A stretch of 64,000 nucleotides of DNA, taken from Vallitalea guaymasensis. GTDB lineage: Bacteria > Bacillota > Clostridia > Lachnospirales > Vallitaleaceae. A model generated the notes under the pieces. That model did not search any database, was not told where the DNA came from, and saw nothing but the letters and a program-made list of their open reading frames with translations. The number at the start of each line of letters is the position of its first letter. Positions within the stretch are counted from its first letter, which is position 1. Location: NCBI RefSeq assembly GCF_018141425.1, contig NZ_CP058561.1, positions 1 to 64,000 of the forward strand. Direction: 5' to 3'. A program made the translations under genes and the position numbers. Of this stretch, positions 27,915 to 37,245 are shown piece after piece.

Positions 27915-29105
27915 TTAAATAAGTCTTGCTGTTTCTCTAGCTATTGTCATTTCTTCATCTGTAGGAATTACAACTGTCTTAACTTTTGCACCTTTAGCTG
28001 AAAAATCTTTTTCGATACCTCTGCACTTATTGGCTTCTTCGTCAATCTCAACTCCTAAGAATGTAAGATATGAACAAATATCCGCTCTTACCTCTGCGTT
28101 ATTTTCGCCAAGTCCAGCAGTAAATGCTATAGCATCAATTCCGTTCATTGCAGCAGCATAAGCACCAACATATTTTGCAACTCTATATGAAAATACATCC
28201 ATTGTAAGTCTAGCTTTTTCATTACCTTCTTCTATTGCATTTTCTAAATCTCTAAAGTCGCTTGATATTTCAGATATACCAAGAACACCTGATTTTTTAT
28301 TTAAGATAGTATTAATTTCATCAATTGATAATCCTTCTTTATCAGCTAAAAATTGTACGATAGCTGGGTCCATATCACCTGATCTTGTTCCCATTACTAA
28401 TCCTTCTAATGGTGTAAGTCCCATACTAGTGTCGATTGATTTTCCACCATCAACAGCACAAACACTAGCACCATTACCTAAGTGACAAACCACTATTTTC
28501 ATATCTTTAATATCTTTGCCTAAGAATTCAGCAGTTCTGTTAGATACGTATTTATGAGATGTACCATGGAATCCATATCTTCTTAATTTATATTTTCTAT
28601 AATATTCATATGGTAAAGCATATAAATATGTTTTAGCAGGCATTGTTTGATGGAAAGCTGTATCAAATACTCCTACCATTGGAACATTAGGCATAATTTG
28701 TTTACATGCATCTATACCAATTAGATTAGCTGGATTATGTAAAGGAGCTAAATCAGAGCATTTCTTAACTGCTTCTATTACATCCTCATTGATTACTGTT
28801 GAACTTGCAAATTCTTCTCCACCATGAACAATCCTATGACCAACTGCGTTTATTTCATCCATGCTTTCAATTACACCATGTTCTTTAGATACTAAAGCAT
28901 CAACAACATATTTAACCGCATCTTTATGGCTTGGCATATCCCCTTCGATTATTATAGTATCACAACCAATTTTAGTATGTTTAATTCTTGAACCGTCGAT
29001 TCCAATTCTTTCACAGATACCTTTTGCTAATACTTCTTCATTCTCCATACTTATTAATTGGTACTTAAGTGATGAGCTACCACAATTTAATACTAATATA
29101 TTCAC
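27915..29105 (-). CDS. ackA: acetate kinase
   Basis: This kinase converts acetyl-phosphate and ADP to acetate and ATP, the substrate-level phosphorylation step of fermentation. The N-terminal ASKHA motif [13 protein letters not shown] and signatures [18 protein letters not shown] and [11 protein letters not shown] are present. The length of 396 aa is normal. It follows pta by 45 bases and shares its promoter. I see no convincing terminator in the gap before the yceD promoter. Confidence 0.98.
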   Translation of the reverse strand: MNILVLNCGSSSLKYQLISMENEEVLAKGICERIGIDGSRIKHTKIGCDTIIIEGDMPSHKDAVKYVVDALVSKEHGVIESMDEINAVGHRIVHGGEEFASSTVINEDVIEAVKKCSDLAPLHNPANLIGIDACKQIMPNVPMVGVFDTAFHQTMPAKTYLYALPYEYYRKYKLRRYGFHGTSHKYVSNRTAEFLGKDIKDMKIVVCHLGNGASVCAVDGGKSIDTSMGLTPLEGLVMGTRSGDMDPAIVQFLADKEGLSIDEINTILNKKSGVLGISEISSDFRDLENAIEEGNEKARLTMDVFSYRVAKYVGAYAAAMNGIDAIAFTAGLGENNAEVRADICSYLTFLGVEIDEEANKCRGIEKDFSAKGAKVKTVVIPTDEEMTIARETARLI

Positions 29106-29150
29106 CTTAACAATCTCCTTTTAATTGTAATTTTTTTATTATTTTTGTTA

Positions 29151-30143
29151 TTATAATGATGCTTGTACTGCTGTAATAGCAACTACTCCTACGATATCAT
29201 CCGCAGTACATCCTCTAGATAAATCATTAACAGGCTTTGCGATACCTTGTGTAATTGGTCCGTAAGCTTCTGCCTTAGCTAGTCTTTGAGTGAGTTTATA
29301 TCCAATGTTTCCTGAATCAAGATCAGGGAATACAAGTACATTAACTTTTCCAGCAACTTCACTACCTGGTGCTTTAGAAGCTCCAACACTTGGTACGATA
29401 GCAGCGTCTAATTGGAATTCTCCATCTAACTTCACATCTGGGTTTTGTTCCTTAGCAATCTTAACTGCTTCTACTACTTTATCAACGTCAGCATGTTTTG
29501 CACTACCCATTGTTGAATGTGATAACATACCAACTACAGGCTCTACTTGTACTAAATCTTCGAATGACTTAGCTGAGCTAAGTGCTATAGATGCTAATTC
29601 TTCTGAATTAGGATTTTGATTTAATCCGGAATCAGCAAATAAGAAAGTTCCATTTGCACCATATTCACAATTAGGTACTACCATAACAAAGAATGCAGAA
29701 ACCAATTTTGTTCCTGGAGCTGTTTTTAATATTTGTAATGATGGTCTTAGAACATTTGCTGTTGCATTAACTGCTCCAGCAACCATACCATCAGCCATTC
29801 CTTCTTTAACCATCATGACACCTAGATATAATGGGTCATTTTTTAATAACTCTTCTGCTTTTTCTTCAGTCATTCCTTTATTTTTACGAAGTTCTACTAA
29901 ATCGCCAACGTATTTATCCATTTTTTCGAATGAATCAGGATCAACAAAGATAGCTTTTGAAATATCCAATCCTTCTGCTACTTTTTCTATTTCTCCTTTA
30001 TTACCAATAAGAATTACATTTGCTATTTCTTCATCAAGAATCTTAGCTGTAGCCTCTACTGTTCTTCTTTCCAATGATTCAGGTAATACAATTGTTTGAT
30101 TTAAACTTTTTGCTCTGTTTTTAATGTTGTTTATAAAACTCAA
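29151..30143 (-). CDS. pta: phosphate acetyltransferase
   Basis: Pta converts acetyl-CoA and phosphate to acetyl-phosphate, feeding AckA. This is the short (330 aa) clostridial form without the N-terminal regulatory domain. Family motifs such as LPESLERRT, GMVAGAVNATANVLRP and the C-terminal PVNDLSRGCTADDIV are present. It is the first gene of pta-ackA. Confidence 0.97.
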   Translation of the reverse strand: MSFINNIKNRAKSLNQTIVLPESLERRTVEATAKILDEEIANVILIGNKGEIEKVAEGLDISKAIFVDPDSFEKMDKYVGDLVELRKNKGMTEEKAEELLKNDPLYLGVMMVKEGMADGMVAGAVNATANVLRPSLQILKTAPGTKLVSAFFVMVVPNCEYGANGTFLFADSGLNQNPNSEELASIALSSAKSFEDLVQVEPVVGMLSHSTMGSAKHADVDKVVEAVKIAKEQNPDVKLDGEFQLDAAIVPSVGASKAPGSEVAGKVNVLVFPDLDSGNIGYKLTQRLAKAEAYGPITQGIAKPVNDLSRGCTADDIVGVVAITAVQASL

Positions 30144-30194
30144 TTTAATAAACTCCTTTCAGTTCTCTAACTAAAAAATTATCTACTTTACTCT

Positions 30195-30223
30195 ATTATA
30201 ATATTATTGTTCATTGTATACAA
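30195..30223 (-). promoter_or_regulatory. sigma-A promoter of pta-ackA
   Basis: On the minus strand TTGTAT (30218-30223), 17 bases, TATAAT (30195-30200). Transcription would start near 30188, about 45 bases before the pta ATG. Confidence 0.75.
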
Positions 30224-30224
30224 T
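30213..30224. promoter_or_regulatory. 12-bp palindrome ATTGTATACAAT on the pta -35 box
   Basis: The sequence is its own complement and covers the -35 element, the classic place for a repressor. Chance palindromes are fairly frequent in AT-rich DNA, so the call rests on position. Confidence 0.4.
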
Positions 30225-30227
30225 ATG

Positions 30228-30262
30228 TTTTTTGTGTTTTTTTAAGTTTTTTTGTTTTTTTT
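30228..30262. promoter_or_regulatory. four phased A-tracts upstream of the pta promoter
   Basis: T-runs on the plus strand (A-runs with respect to pta) of 6, 7, 7 and 8 bases are centred near 30230.5, 30240, 30250 and 30258.5. The spacing of 8.5-10 bases is close to one helical turn, which predicts intrinsic curvature. The place just upstream of the -35 box fits an UP-element for RNA polymerase alpha subunits. Confidence 0.65.
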
Positions 30263-30367
30263 CTTAAAAACTTATCAAAGTGAACCTAAGGAGACAAACT
30301 AATTTGTATTATATCCTTCCACAAATACCACATAAATATTAGAATATATTTATTTTTTGTATTAGGC

Positions 30368-30396
30368 TTGATTTAACACATATTTTACTTTAATAT
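30368..30396 (+). promoter_or_regulatory. possible promoter of tmcAL
   Basis: TTGATT (30368-30373), 17 bases, TAATAT (30391-30396), 75 bases before the start codon. The -10 match is only moderate. Confidence 0.4.
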
Positions 30397-30470
30397 TAAA
30401 ATGAGTACTTGAGAAATGATTATTAGTATATAGTACTCTCATTACAAAATTTAAGTAGGTGATATTATAC

Positions 30471-31733
30471 ATGAATACAGTAGGTATTGTCGCAGAATAT
30501 AACCCATTTCACAATGGTCATCTTTATCAATTGGAACAGGCAAAAAAAATGACGAATTCCCAATACACAGTTATCATAATGAGCGGCAATTTCGTTCAAA
30601 GAGGAGAACCTTCCATAGTAAATAAATGGACAAGAACTAGAATGGCTCTTCTAAATGGAGCTGATCTTGTAATTGAATTACCCGTTCATTTTTCTACCTC
30701 CAGTGCTGAGTTCTTTTCTTTTGCTTCAGTAAAATTATTAGATGATCTTGGCATTATTGATAACCTATGTTTTGGAAGTGAACTTGGAAATACTAATGAA
30801 TTGGAAGAAATAGCATCAATATTATGCAACGAACCTGAATACTTCAAAGAGAAATTAAGCAATTATCTGAAAGAAGGATTCAGTTTTGCAACAGCACGTT
30901 CCCATGCCTTGACTGATTATCTGACTGACCATCATATATTAGATTTACCCAAAGATGAATTAACACAAATAATCAAATCACCAAATAATATATTAGGTAT
31001 TGAATACATGAAATCATTATTAAAATTAAACAGTAAAATAAAACCCTATGCAGTTAAAAGGGTTGGGGCTTCATATCATGGAGATAATATAAGTGATAAT
31101 TTGTCTTCTGCTTCTGCTATCAGAAAAATATTGAAGAAATCACCAAGCGACTTGAATACACTTGCTAAATATATGCCTTCATTAGCTTATGACCTTCTAG
31201 AAACATCAATAGAAGCTGGGGAAGGTCCTATATTTTTTGATGATTGTTCCTCGTTAATCAATTATAAACTAAAAGTTTCAACTAAAGATCAAATGGAAAA
31301 TTGTATTGATGTAAGCGAAGGAATTCAAAACAGATTCAAGAAAGCGGTTATTAATTATAGTACAATAAGTGATATCATCGGTTATACACGTACTAGGAGA
31401 TACCCAATATCCAGAATACAAAGAACGTTGCTTCACATTTTATTATCTCTACACAAAGAAGATTTCTGGAATTTTGTTGAAAATGGTTTTGCTCAATATG
31501 TAAAAATACTTGGTTTCAGAAAAGATAGCAGTGATTTATTGAAATCATTGAAGACCAATTGTAATCTACCTATCATTTCTAATGTAAAGGATAGCATTAA
31601 TGTCCTTAATGATACTGGTCTTAAGATGTTAAAAGATGAAATCAAGTGCAGTGATATATATAATATCATAATCGGCGATAAATATGGTACACCTTGCAAA
31701 AATGATTATTCTCAACCAATCATAATAATATGA
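30471..31733 (+). CDS. tmcAL: tRNA(Met) cytidine acetate ligase TmcAL (YlbM)
   Basis: TmcAL activates acetate with ATP and acetylates C34 of elongator tRNA-Met. The N-terminal nucleotidyltransferase motif GIVAEYNPFHNGH (HxGH) and IIMSGNFVQRGEPSIVNKW are diagnostic, and the C-terminal region has the usual TRTRRYPISRIQRTLLH. The length is 420 aa from ATG 30471, preceded by TAGGTGAT; a GTG at 30459 is part of that site. The link with acetate is notable because it lies divergent to the acetate-producing pta-ackA operon. Confidence 0.94.
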   Translation: MNTVGIVAEYNPFHNGHLYQLEQAKKMTNSQYTVIIMSGNFVQRGEPSIVNKWTRTRMALLNGADLVIELPVHFSTSSAEFFSFASVKLLDDLGIIDNLCFGSELGNTNELEEIASILCNEPEYFKEKLSNYLKEGFSFATARSHALTDYLTDHHILDLPKDELTQIIKSPNNILGIEYMKSLLKLNSKIKPYAVKRVGASYHGDNISDNLSSASAIRKILKKSPSDLNTLAKYMPSLAYDLLETSIEAGEGPIFFDDCSSLINYKLKVSTKDQMENCIDVSEGIQNRFKKAVINYSTISDIIGYTRTRRYPISRIQRTLLHILLSLHKEDFWNFVENGFAQYVKILGFRKDSSDLLKSLKTNCNLPIISNVKDSINVLNDTGLKMLKDEIKCSDIYNIIIGDKYGTPCKNDYSQPIIII

Positions 31734-31819
31734 GATATAATCATTACAGTAATTTTTTATTCTAAAAAATATATATTGTAAATATACTTGTATTAATAAT
31801 GTGCTATAAAGGGTAATAT

Positions 31820-32773
31820 ATGAAAACCAAAAAAATATCAAAAAGTTTTATAATGAATATGATACTTATAATACTGCTATTGACCATCTTAGTACTTCCA
31901 AAAACCTCTATGGAAGCTGCTAAAAACGGTTTATTATTATGGTTTAATGTTATAATCCCAACTTTGTTTCCATTCATTCTCTTATCTAACTTGATAATAA
32001 ATACTAATATAATTAATTATATCAATTATATATTTACTGGATTAATGACTAGATTATTTAATTTACCTGGAGTAGCAGGCTATGCTTTAATTACAGGATT
32101 ATTGTCTGGTTATCCAGTAGGAGCTAAGATAACTGCTGACTTGCTGAATAAAAAGGCTATAAATTCAACTCAAGCACAGTATATGTTAACTTTTTGCAAT
32201 AATGCAAGCCCCATGTTTATCATTGGATTCATAGCAACAGGTTTGTTGGATAATTCCCGTATTGGAATCTTTATGTTAATAACCATATATGCAGCAAACC
32301 TAATAACTGCTTTTATTTATAGAGTAATTTATGGAAAAAATTTACCTGTCATAAAGAAATCCACCTTCAAATCGAAAGTTAATGAATCAATTAATTTTTC
32401 TCTTTTTGATGATTGTATAATGAATGCGATAACCCTCATAGTAAAAATAGGTGGTTATATAATATTTTTCTCAATAATATTAAATTGTTTCTACCTTATT
32501 CCTATAAAAGACAGCTTAATCAAAAACTTTTTGTTCAGTTTGATAGAACTATCTAATGGCGCTAAAATATTAGTAAATTGTAATTCTTCAATACAAGTTA
32601 CCTTTGTTTTATTATGTACATTAGTGTCCTTTGGTACTTTTTCCGTTCATGCTCAAACAGCAAGTGTTCTTGCTGATACAAAATTAAATATAAATAAATA
32701 TATCTTGTCCAAAATAATAAATGCTGTAATAACATTTATTACAGCACTTTTAATAACTCCATTAATAATCTAA
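31820..32773 (+). CDS. ylbJ: sporulation integral membrane protein YlbJ
   Basis: YlbJ belongs to the nucleoside-recognition (gate domain) membrane family and is needed for spore formation in Bacillus under mother-cell control. About eight hydrophobic segments occur over 317 residues. The motifs NVIIPTLFPF, LSGYPVGAK, TFCNNASPMFIIGFIATGLL and FGTFSVHAQTASVLADT are characteristic. AAAGGG precedes the ATG. The protein is shorter than the Bacillus one (about 400 aa), mainly in the loop after the fifth segment. Its last codons contain a transcription terminator. Confidence 0.9.
   Translation: MKTKKISKSFIMNMILIILLLTILVLPKTSMEAAKNGLLLWFNVIIPTLFPFILLSNLIINTNIINYINYIFTGLMTRLFNLPGVAGYALITGLLSGYPVGAKITADLLNKKAINSTQAQYMLTFCNNASPMFIIGFIATGLLDNSRIGIFMLITIYAANLITAFIYRVIYGKNLPVIKKSTFKSKVNESINFSLFDDCIMNAITLIVKIGGYIIFFSIILNCFYLIPIKDSLIKNFLFSLIELSNGAKILVNCNSSIQVTFVLLCTLVSFGTFSVHAQTASVLADTKLNINKYILSKIINAVITFITALLITPLII
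32722..32746. terminator. bidirectional terminator inside the ylbJ 3' end
   Basis: A perfect 11-bp stem (TGCTGTAATAA at 32722-32732 and TTATTACAGCA at 32736-32746) has a 3-base loop. It is followed by CTTTT on the plus strand and by TTTATTATTTT on the minus strand. It lies within codons near the ylbJ C-terminus and serves both convergent transcripts, whose stops are only 6 bases apart. Confidence 0.78.
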
Positions 32774-32779
32774 CTAATA

Positions 32780-33301
32780 CTATGTACTTTTTTTCTTTAC
32801 TTTTCTATTCTGAAGATCTTGTCTATTTTCATTTAATGTCTCTAGCTGAATCTTCATGAATTCTTCCAGCTGTTCATATACTTTATGTGTCTCAAATAAT
32901 GTTTCTTTGGTGGATTCTTCTATCTTACTTATTATTTCATCTGCATATTCATATGCACCTAGTTTCAATTCTCTTGAAGTATTCTTTGCTTCTGTAAGAA
33001 TTATCTCTGCTTCAGAATAAGCCTGTTGCATTATCTCATGCTCATTAATCAATTCAAGCATCTTATTCTCGGTTTCTTTTTCAACATTCTCAGCATTCTT
33101 CTTAGCATCCATTATTATCTTATCTTTTTCATCTATGACTCTCTGACATCGTTTAATTTCCTCTGGCAACTTTAATCTCATATCCGTCATCAATTCATAT
33201 ATGACTTCTGGATTTACCATTATTTTATTAGAAAAAGGCACTTTACTACAACTTTCAAAATAATCTTCCATCTCATTTATCAAATCCATTATGCTACTCA
33301 C
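32780..33301 (-). CDS. coiled-coil protein of the coaD operon
   Basis: This 173-residue protein is almost wholly helical. Residues 45-160 form an amphipathic, Glu/Lys/Ile-rich coiled coil, similar in style to DivIVA or the F-ATPase b subunit but without their signature motifs. No membrane segment is present. The start is GTG after GAGGGGG. Similar proteins next to coaD are common in Clostridia and are often annotated only as ATPase; I find no nucleotide-binding motif. A scaffold role is a guess. Confidence 0.75.
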   Translation of the reverse strand: MSSIMDLINEMEDYFESCSKVPFSNKIMVNPEVIYELMTDMRLKLPEEIKRCQRVIDEKDKIIMDAKKNAENVEKETENKMLELINEHEIMQQAYSEAEIILTEAKNTSRELKLGAYEYADEIISKIEESTKETLFETHKVYEQLEEFMKIQLETLNENRQDLQNRKVKKKST

Positions 33302-33326
33302 TTTATCAAACCCCCTCTTATATAAA

Positions 33327-33815
33327 TTAGGACTTATTGTCTTTGAATTTTTTATTCATATATTCAGCTGTCTCCAGCGGAACCATTTTGCTTATATCAC
33401 CACCATACATAGCAACTTCTTTTACAATACTAGCACTTAAAAATGAATATTCTACTCTGGTAATCAAGCATATCGTTTCTATATTATTATCTAGACTATA
33501 ATTCGTCTGAGCAATCTGCAACTCATATTCAAAGTCTGACACAGCTCTAAAACCTCTCACAATAATTGTAGCGTGCTTTTCCTTTAAAAAATCTACTAAA
33601 AGCCCAGAAAAACTATCTACTTCTACATTTTCCATATCTTTTGTCAATCTTTTCAATAACTCTACTCTTTCATCCGTTGAAAACAAAGGTTGTTTAGAAT
33701 TATTTTTCAAAACTCCAACTATAAGCTTATCAACTAATTTAGCACTTCTTTTTATTATATCTAGATGTCCATTGGTTGCAGGGTCGAAACTTCCTGGATA
33801 AACTGCAATTCTCAC
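33327..33815 (-). CDS. coaD: phosphopantetheine adenylyltransferase
   Basis: CoaD transfers AMP to 4'-phosphopantetheine, the penultimate step of coenzyme A synthesis. The TxGH motif in [16 protein letters not shown] and the second ATP site [14 protein letters not shown] are present. The length is 162 aa, with a GTG start after AAGGAGTGG. It follows rsmD by 26 bases, the usual partner gene. Confidence 0.97.
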   Translation of the reverse strand: MRIAVYPGSFDPATNGHLDIIKRSAKLVDKLIVGVLKNNSKQPLFSTDERVELLKRLTKDMENVEVDSFSGLLVDFLKEKHATIIVRGFRAVSDFEYELQIAQTNYSLDNNIETICLITRVEYSFLSASIVKEVAMYGGDISKMVPLETAEYMNKKFKDNKS

Positions 33816-33841
33816 TATTAGACCACTCCTTAAAATAATTT

Positions 33842-34408
33842 CTAATCTACTTTATGACTATGCTTAATAAATGTAAATTTATTAGTTCTAAAAAGTTTTT
33901 CCTTTGATATTTCATACTTTGTATCATCAATAAAAACAAATGTAGTATCTATAGAACTTTCACATATTATCATACCATCTCTGTCAAGTAAATCATTTTG
34001 CTCTATTAGTGAAATCACTTTACTCTCCCAACCTTTATCATAAGGCGGATCCATAAAAATTATATCAAATTTTTCATTATTAGTATAAAATTTATTAAGG
34101 GCATGTATTACATCAATTTTATAAATCTTAGCCATATCACTTAACTTCGTCTTTTCCAAATTATCTTTGATACATTTCAACGAATCAATACTTTTTTCAA
34201 CAAAAGCCGCACTGCCAGCTCCTCTGCTTAGAGCTTCTATACCAATAGCTCCACTCCCACTAAACAAATCTAGAAATCTACTATCATATACATCAACATT
34301 AATAATATTGAATAAAGTTTCTTTTGTTCTATCAGTAGTTGGCCTAACATCTAAACCTTTTGGAGTTATTAAATTAATTCTTCTTGCTTTTCCTGCTATT
34401 ACTCTCAT
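33842..34408 (-). CDS. rsmD: 16S rRNA (guanine966-N2)-methyltransferase RsmD
   Basis: RsmD methylates G966 of 16S rRNA. The motifs [35 protein letters not shown] (SAM binding) and FMDPPYDKG (catalytic) are all visible over 188 aa. It is the first gene of rsmD-coaD-coiled-coil, downstream of the promoter at 34488-34515. Confidence 0.96.
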   Translation of the reverse strand: MRVIAGKARRINLITPKGLDVRPTTDRTKETLFNIINVDVYDSRFLDLFSGSGAIGIEALSRGAGSAAFVEKSIDSLKCIKDNLEKTKLSDMAKIYKIDVIHALNKFYTNNEKFDIIFMDPPYDKGWESKVISLIEQNDLLDRDGMIICESSIDTTFVFIDDTKYEISKEKLFRTNKFTFIKHSHKVD

Positions 34409-34487
34409 ATGTAATCCTTCCTGTTAAGGCTGTGCCTCGTTCCCCAAAAGGGATTATCTTATAAAATAAAAAAAGTTACACATTATT

Positions 34488-34515
34488 ATTTTAACCTATT
34501 AACAATAATTGTCAA
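34488..34515 (-). promoter_or_regulatory. sigma-A-type promoter of rsmD-coaD
   Basis: On the minus strand TTGACA (34510-34515), 16 bases, TAAAAT (34488-34493). The leader before rsmD is about 75 bases. Confidence 0.6.
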
Positions 34516-34561
34516 TAAGTATTATGTCTTAATCAAAATTTTTATCAAAATATGTTAAAAC

Positions 34562-34586
34562 AAAAAGATGAGCATAGCCCATCTTT
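34562..34586 (-). terminator. terminator after the SASP gene
   Basis: AAAGATG (34564-34570) pairs with CATCTTT (34580-34586), with additional partial pairing inside. On the minus strand the tail is a T-run (TTTTTG). It lies 34 bases past the spore-protein stop. Confidence 0.7.
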
Positions 34587-34619
34587 CATATATTGTAGAT
34601 TAATATTAAATATCTGTTA

Positions 34620-34811
34620 TTATTGACCCATTAAACTTTGTTCAGCTTTTTCGATCATTTTTTTAACCATGTATCCACCAACTGAACCGTTTTGGTATGA
34701 TGTTAAGTCACCATTATATCCTTGTTTTAAAGGTACTCCTATTTCGTTTGCTACTTCATATTTAAATTTTGATAAAGCTTCTCTTGCTTCTGGAACTACG
34801 TTTTTAGCCAT
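34620..34811 (-). CDS. small acid-soluble spore protein, alpha/beta type
   Basis: This DNA-binding protein coats and protects spore DNA. The 63 residues contain the family signatures FKYEVANEIGVPL (around the germination-protease site) and GYNGDLTSYQNGSVGGYMVKKMIE. The start is ATG 34811, 7 bases after GGAGGG. As with other SASPs, forespore sigma-G control is expected; a CATAATA sequence near 34889, about 75 bases upstream of the start, could be a -10 box, but no good -35 was found. This is the strongest single marker that the organism forms endospores. Confidence 0.95.
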   Translation of the reverse strand: MAKNVVPEAREALSKFKYEVANEIGVPLKQGYNGDLTSYQNGSVGGYMVKKMIEKAEQSLMGQ

Positions 34812-34970
34812 TACTAGACCCTCCAATTCTTACAATGTTGTTTTTTTGTAACGCCTCTTCGAAGAGTTGTTTAATTAGGTTACGATATTATTATGTGTAT
34901 ATTTAATAATAATACACTAGCAAATATTGTTTTTAAATCTAATCTTTTCTAGTAATTCTATTTACAATCC

Positions 34971-34996
34971 ATATTATTACATTAATGTAATAATAT
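34971..34996. repeat. 26-bp perfect palindrome just past recG
   Basis: ATATTATTACAT and its complement are joined by TA, giving a 26-base perfect palindrome 4 bases after the recG stop. No T-run follows on the minus strand; it may act as a transcript 3' stem or protein site. Confidence 0.5.
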
Positions 34997-35000
34997 TCCA

Positions 35001-37055
35001 TTATAAGGATATCTGTTCTATTCTTTTTGTAAAATATCTTTTCATTTTATGATTTAGATACTTATTTTCTTCTGATTCCAGATACTTGTCATTGGATAAT
35101 ATCTCTTTTGCTAATCCATTGGCTTCTTTCAATATATCTATGTCCCTGAATATATCTCCGATGATGAATTCTGGAAGACCATGTTGTTTTAAACCAAACA
35201 CATCTCCTGGACCTCTTAACTTAAGATCGTATTCTGATATGACAAAACCATCTGTATGCTTACACATTATATCCATTCTTTTCTTGGTAATCGTATTTTT
35301 AGAATCAGTAATCAACACACAATATGATTTGTATTTACCTCTACCTACTCTTCCTCTTAATTGGTGTAATCCAGCCAAACCAAACCTTTCAGCATTTTCA
35401 ATAATCATTAAAGTAGCATTAGGAACATTGACTCCTACCTCAATTACAGTAGTTGACACCAAGATATCAATCTCATTATTACTAAATCTTTCCATAATAT
35501 CATTTTTTTCTTTGGCTTTCATTTTACCATGGATATACTCTACTTTTATTTTATTATCAATTCTTTCCTTTATCTTATCGCTATATGAAACAACCGATTC
35601 AAGTTCTAGTGTTTCGGAGTCTTCAACCATAGGACAAATAATATATACTTGTCTACCATTATTAATTTCTCCTTCAATAAAAGAATATATACGTTCTCTA
35701 TAAGAAGTATTTACTGCATAGGTTTCTATTTTTTGCCTGCCTGGAGGCATTTCATCTATGATTGAAACGTCCATATCTGAGTATACTATAAGTGCCAGTG
35801 TTCGTGGAATCGGTGTTGCACTCATTACAAGTATATGAGGATATTTCCCTTTATCTGACAAATTCTCTCTTTGCTTCACACCGAATCTATGCTGCTCATC
35901 AGTAATAGCTAATGCCAGATTATTGAATTCAACTTTTTCTTGTATCAGAGCATGTGTACCAATCAATATACTTATTTCGCCATTTTTCAATTTTTTATAA
36001 ATTTCATCTTTTTGTTTTTTAGTCATTGAACCCACTAGAAGCTCAACATTTACACCCATAGGATCAAGCAGCTTGGTTATTGAATTATAATGCTGTTTAG
36101 CCAATACCTCAGTAGGTGCCATCATACAGGCTTGATAATTATTGTCTGCTACGTACAAAAGCGCTAGAGCCGCTATTATTGTCTTGCCTGAACCAACATC
36201 ACCTTGTACTAATCTATTCATAGCTTTATTGGATTTTAGTTCATCCTTTATCTCTTTCCATACCTTTTGCTGAGCACCTGTTAAATCATAAGGCAATGAT
36301 TCTATCAATATTTTTTCGTTAGGTATATCATTGATATTAAATTCATTAATTACATCATTAGTATGTTCTTTTATGAGATTTATCCCTAAAGCAAATAATA
36401 GGAATTCATCAAAAATAAGTCTTTTTTTGGCAGTCTCTAGTGATTCATAGTCATCTGGATCATGAATTTGCCTTATAGAATAATTATATTCTGCCAAGTT
36501 ATATTTCTCTCTAACTTCATTTGGTAGAAATTCCTTTAATTGGTTTCTAGTATACTCAATGGCTTGCTTAATACTACCAGTCATAAAATTCATTGATATG
36601 TCTTTTATAAGAGGGTAAATGGGTTTTAGATGATTAATACTCTCACTGTACTTATTAATCTCTATTATCTGTGGAGAACTCATCTGAACTATATTATACT
36701 TGTATTGTATCTTACCCTTGAAAACATATTTAGCCCCTATTTTTAATTTGTTCTTAAGATAAGGCTGCGAAAACCAGATTGCAAATATCTCTCCCGTATT
36801 ATCCCTGATCTTAGTCTTAGTCAATACCATATTTCTTTTTCTGATATTTTGTGTAGGAAAACATATGGTCCCCTCTATAACATTAATCTCGTCCATTTTT
36901 ATTTCTGATATTTTTGTTATTGGCATGTTTCTTTCATAATCTCTTGGATAATAATTCAATAGATTTTCTATAGTTCTAATACCCATTTTATCTAATAATT
37001 TACTTTTTTTATCTCCTATACCTTTCAAAACAACAACAGGTAAGTTAGTATTCAT
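35001..37055 (-). CDS. recG: ATP-dependent DNA helicase RecG
   Basis: RecG remodels stalled replication forks and branched DNA. The N-terminal wedge/OB domain (residues 1-230) precedes the helicase domains with Walker A GDVGSGKT, DEQH, SATPIPRTLAL and the C-terminal motif VI region GLHQLRGRVGRGKYKSYC. The length is 684 aa from ATG 37055, which follows AAAGGGTGA; a start at 37121 would add 22 non-family residues. It lies 190 bases after fakA. Confidence 0.97.
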   Translation of the reverse strand: MNTNLPVVVLKGIGDKKSKLLDKMGIRTIENLLNYYPRDYERNMPITKISEIKMDEINVIEGTICFPTQNIRKRNMVLTKTKIRDNTGEIFAIWFSQPYLKNKLKIGAKYVFKGKIQYKYNIVQMSSPQIIEINKYSESINHLKPIYPLIKDISMNFMTGSIKQAIEYTRNQLKEFLPNEVREKYNLAEYNYSIRQIHDPDDYESLETAKKRLIFDEFLLFALGINLIKEHTNDVINEFNINDIPNEKILIESLPYDLTGAQQKVWKEIKDELKSNKAMNRLVQGDVGSGKTIIAALALLYVADNNYQACMMAPTEVLAKQHYNSITKLLDPMGVNVELLVGSMTKKQKDEIYKKLKNGEISILIGTHALIQEKVEFNNLALAITDEQHRFGVKQRENLSDKGKYPHILVMSATPIPRTLALIVYSDMDVSIIDEMPPGRQKIETYAVNTSYRERIYSFIEGEINNGRQVYIICPMVEDSETLELESVVSYSDKIKERIDNKIKVEYIHGKMKAKEKNDIMERFSNNEIDILVSTTVIEVGVNVPNATLMIIENAERFGLAGLHQLRGRVGRGKYKSYCVLITDSKNTITKKRMDIMCKHTDGFVISEYDLKLRGPGDVFGLKQHGLPEFIIGDIFRDIDILKEANGLAKEILSNDKYLESEENKYLNHKMKRYFTKRIEQISL

Positions 37056-37245
37056 AAAAAAGTCACCCTTTAACTCTTTTTTTATCTTGGTTTTATAATT
37101 AAATAAAAGAGACTGTTCCACAATACATTTTACTTCAATAGCCAGTAAGATAGATTGCTATCTTATGGAAATCGATTGCTGTAAAAATAATTATTGTGAG
37201 ACAGCCATCTGTAATTAATCAACTATAATCTTCAATTGTTCCTAT

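Larger units (their letters stand above)
30144..30470. promoter_or_regulatory. 327-base divergent regulatory region between pta and tmcAL
   Basis: This gap holds, from left to right, the pta ribosome-binding site, the pta promoter (30195-30223), a 12-bp palindrome, four helically spaced A-tracts (30228-30262, T-runs on the plus strand), and a weaker promoter for tmcAL (30368-30396). No ORF or RNA gene was recognised in it. Confidence 0.7.

Noticed and set aside
31493-31841. minus-strand ORFs of 68 and 70 codons over the end of tmcAL
   Set aside because: They overlap a conserved gene and the ylbJ start, with no ribosome-binding site or motif.
34440-34460. short CCCC...GGGG hairpin in the rsmD leader as a riboswitch
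   Set aside because: Only 4 bp with a tiny loop; no known riboswitch core is visible.
35086-35703. 205-codon plus-strand ORF opposite recG
   Set aside because: Antisense shadow of the conserved recG helicase domain; no recognisable motif.
37143-37170. hairpin TAAGATAG...CTATCTTA between fakA and recG as a terminator
   Set aside because: The stem is only 8 bp and AT-rich with no T-run on the minus strand; read-through into recG is as likely.
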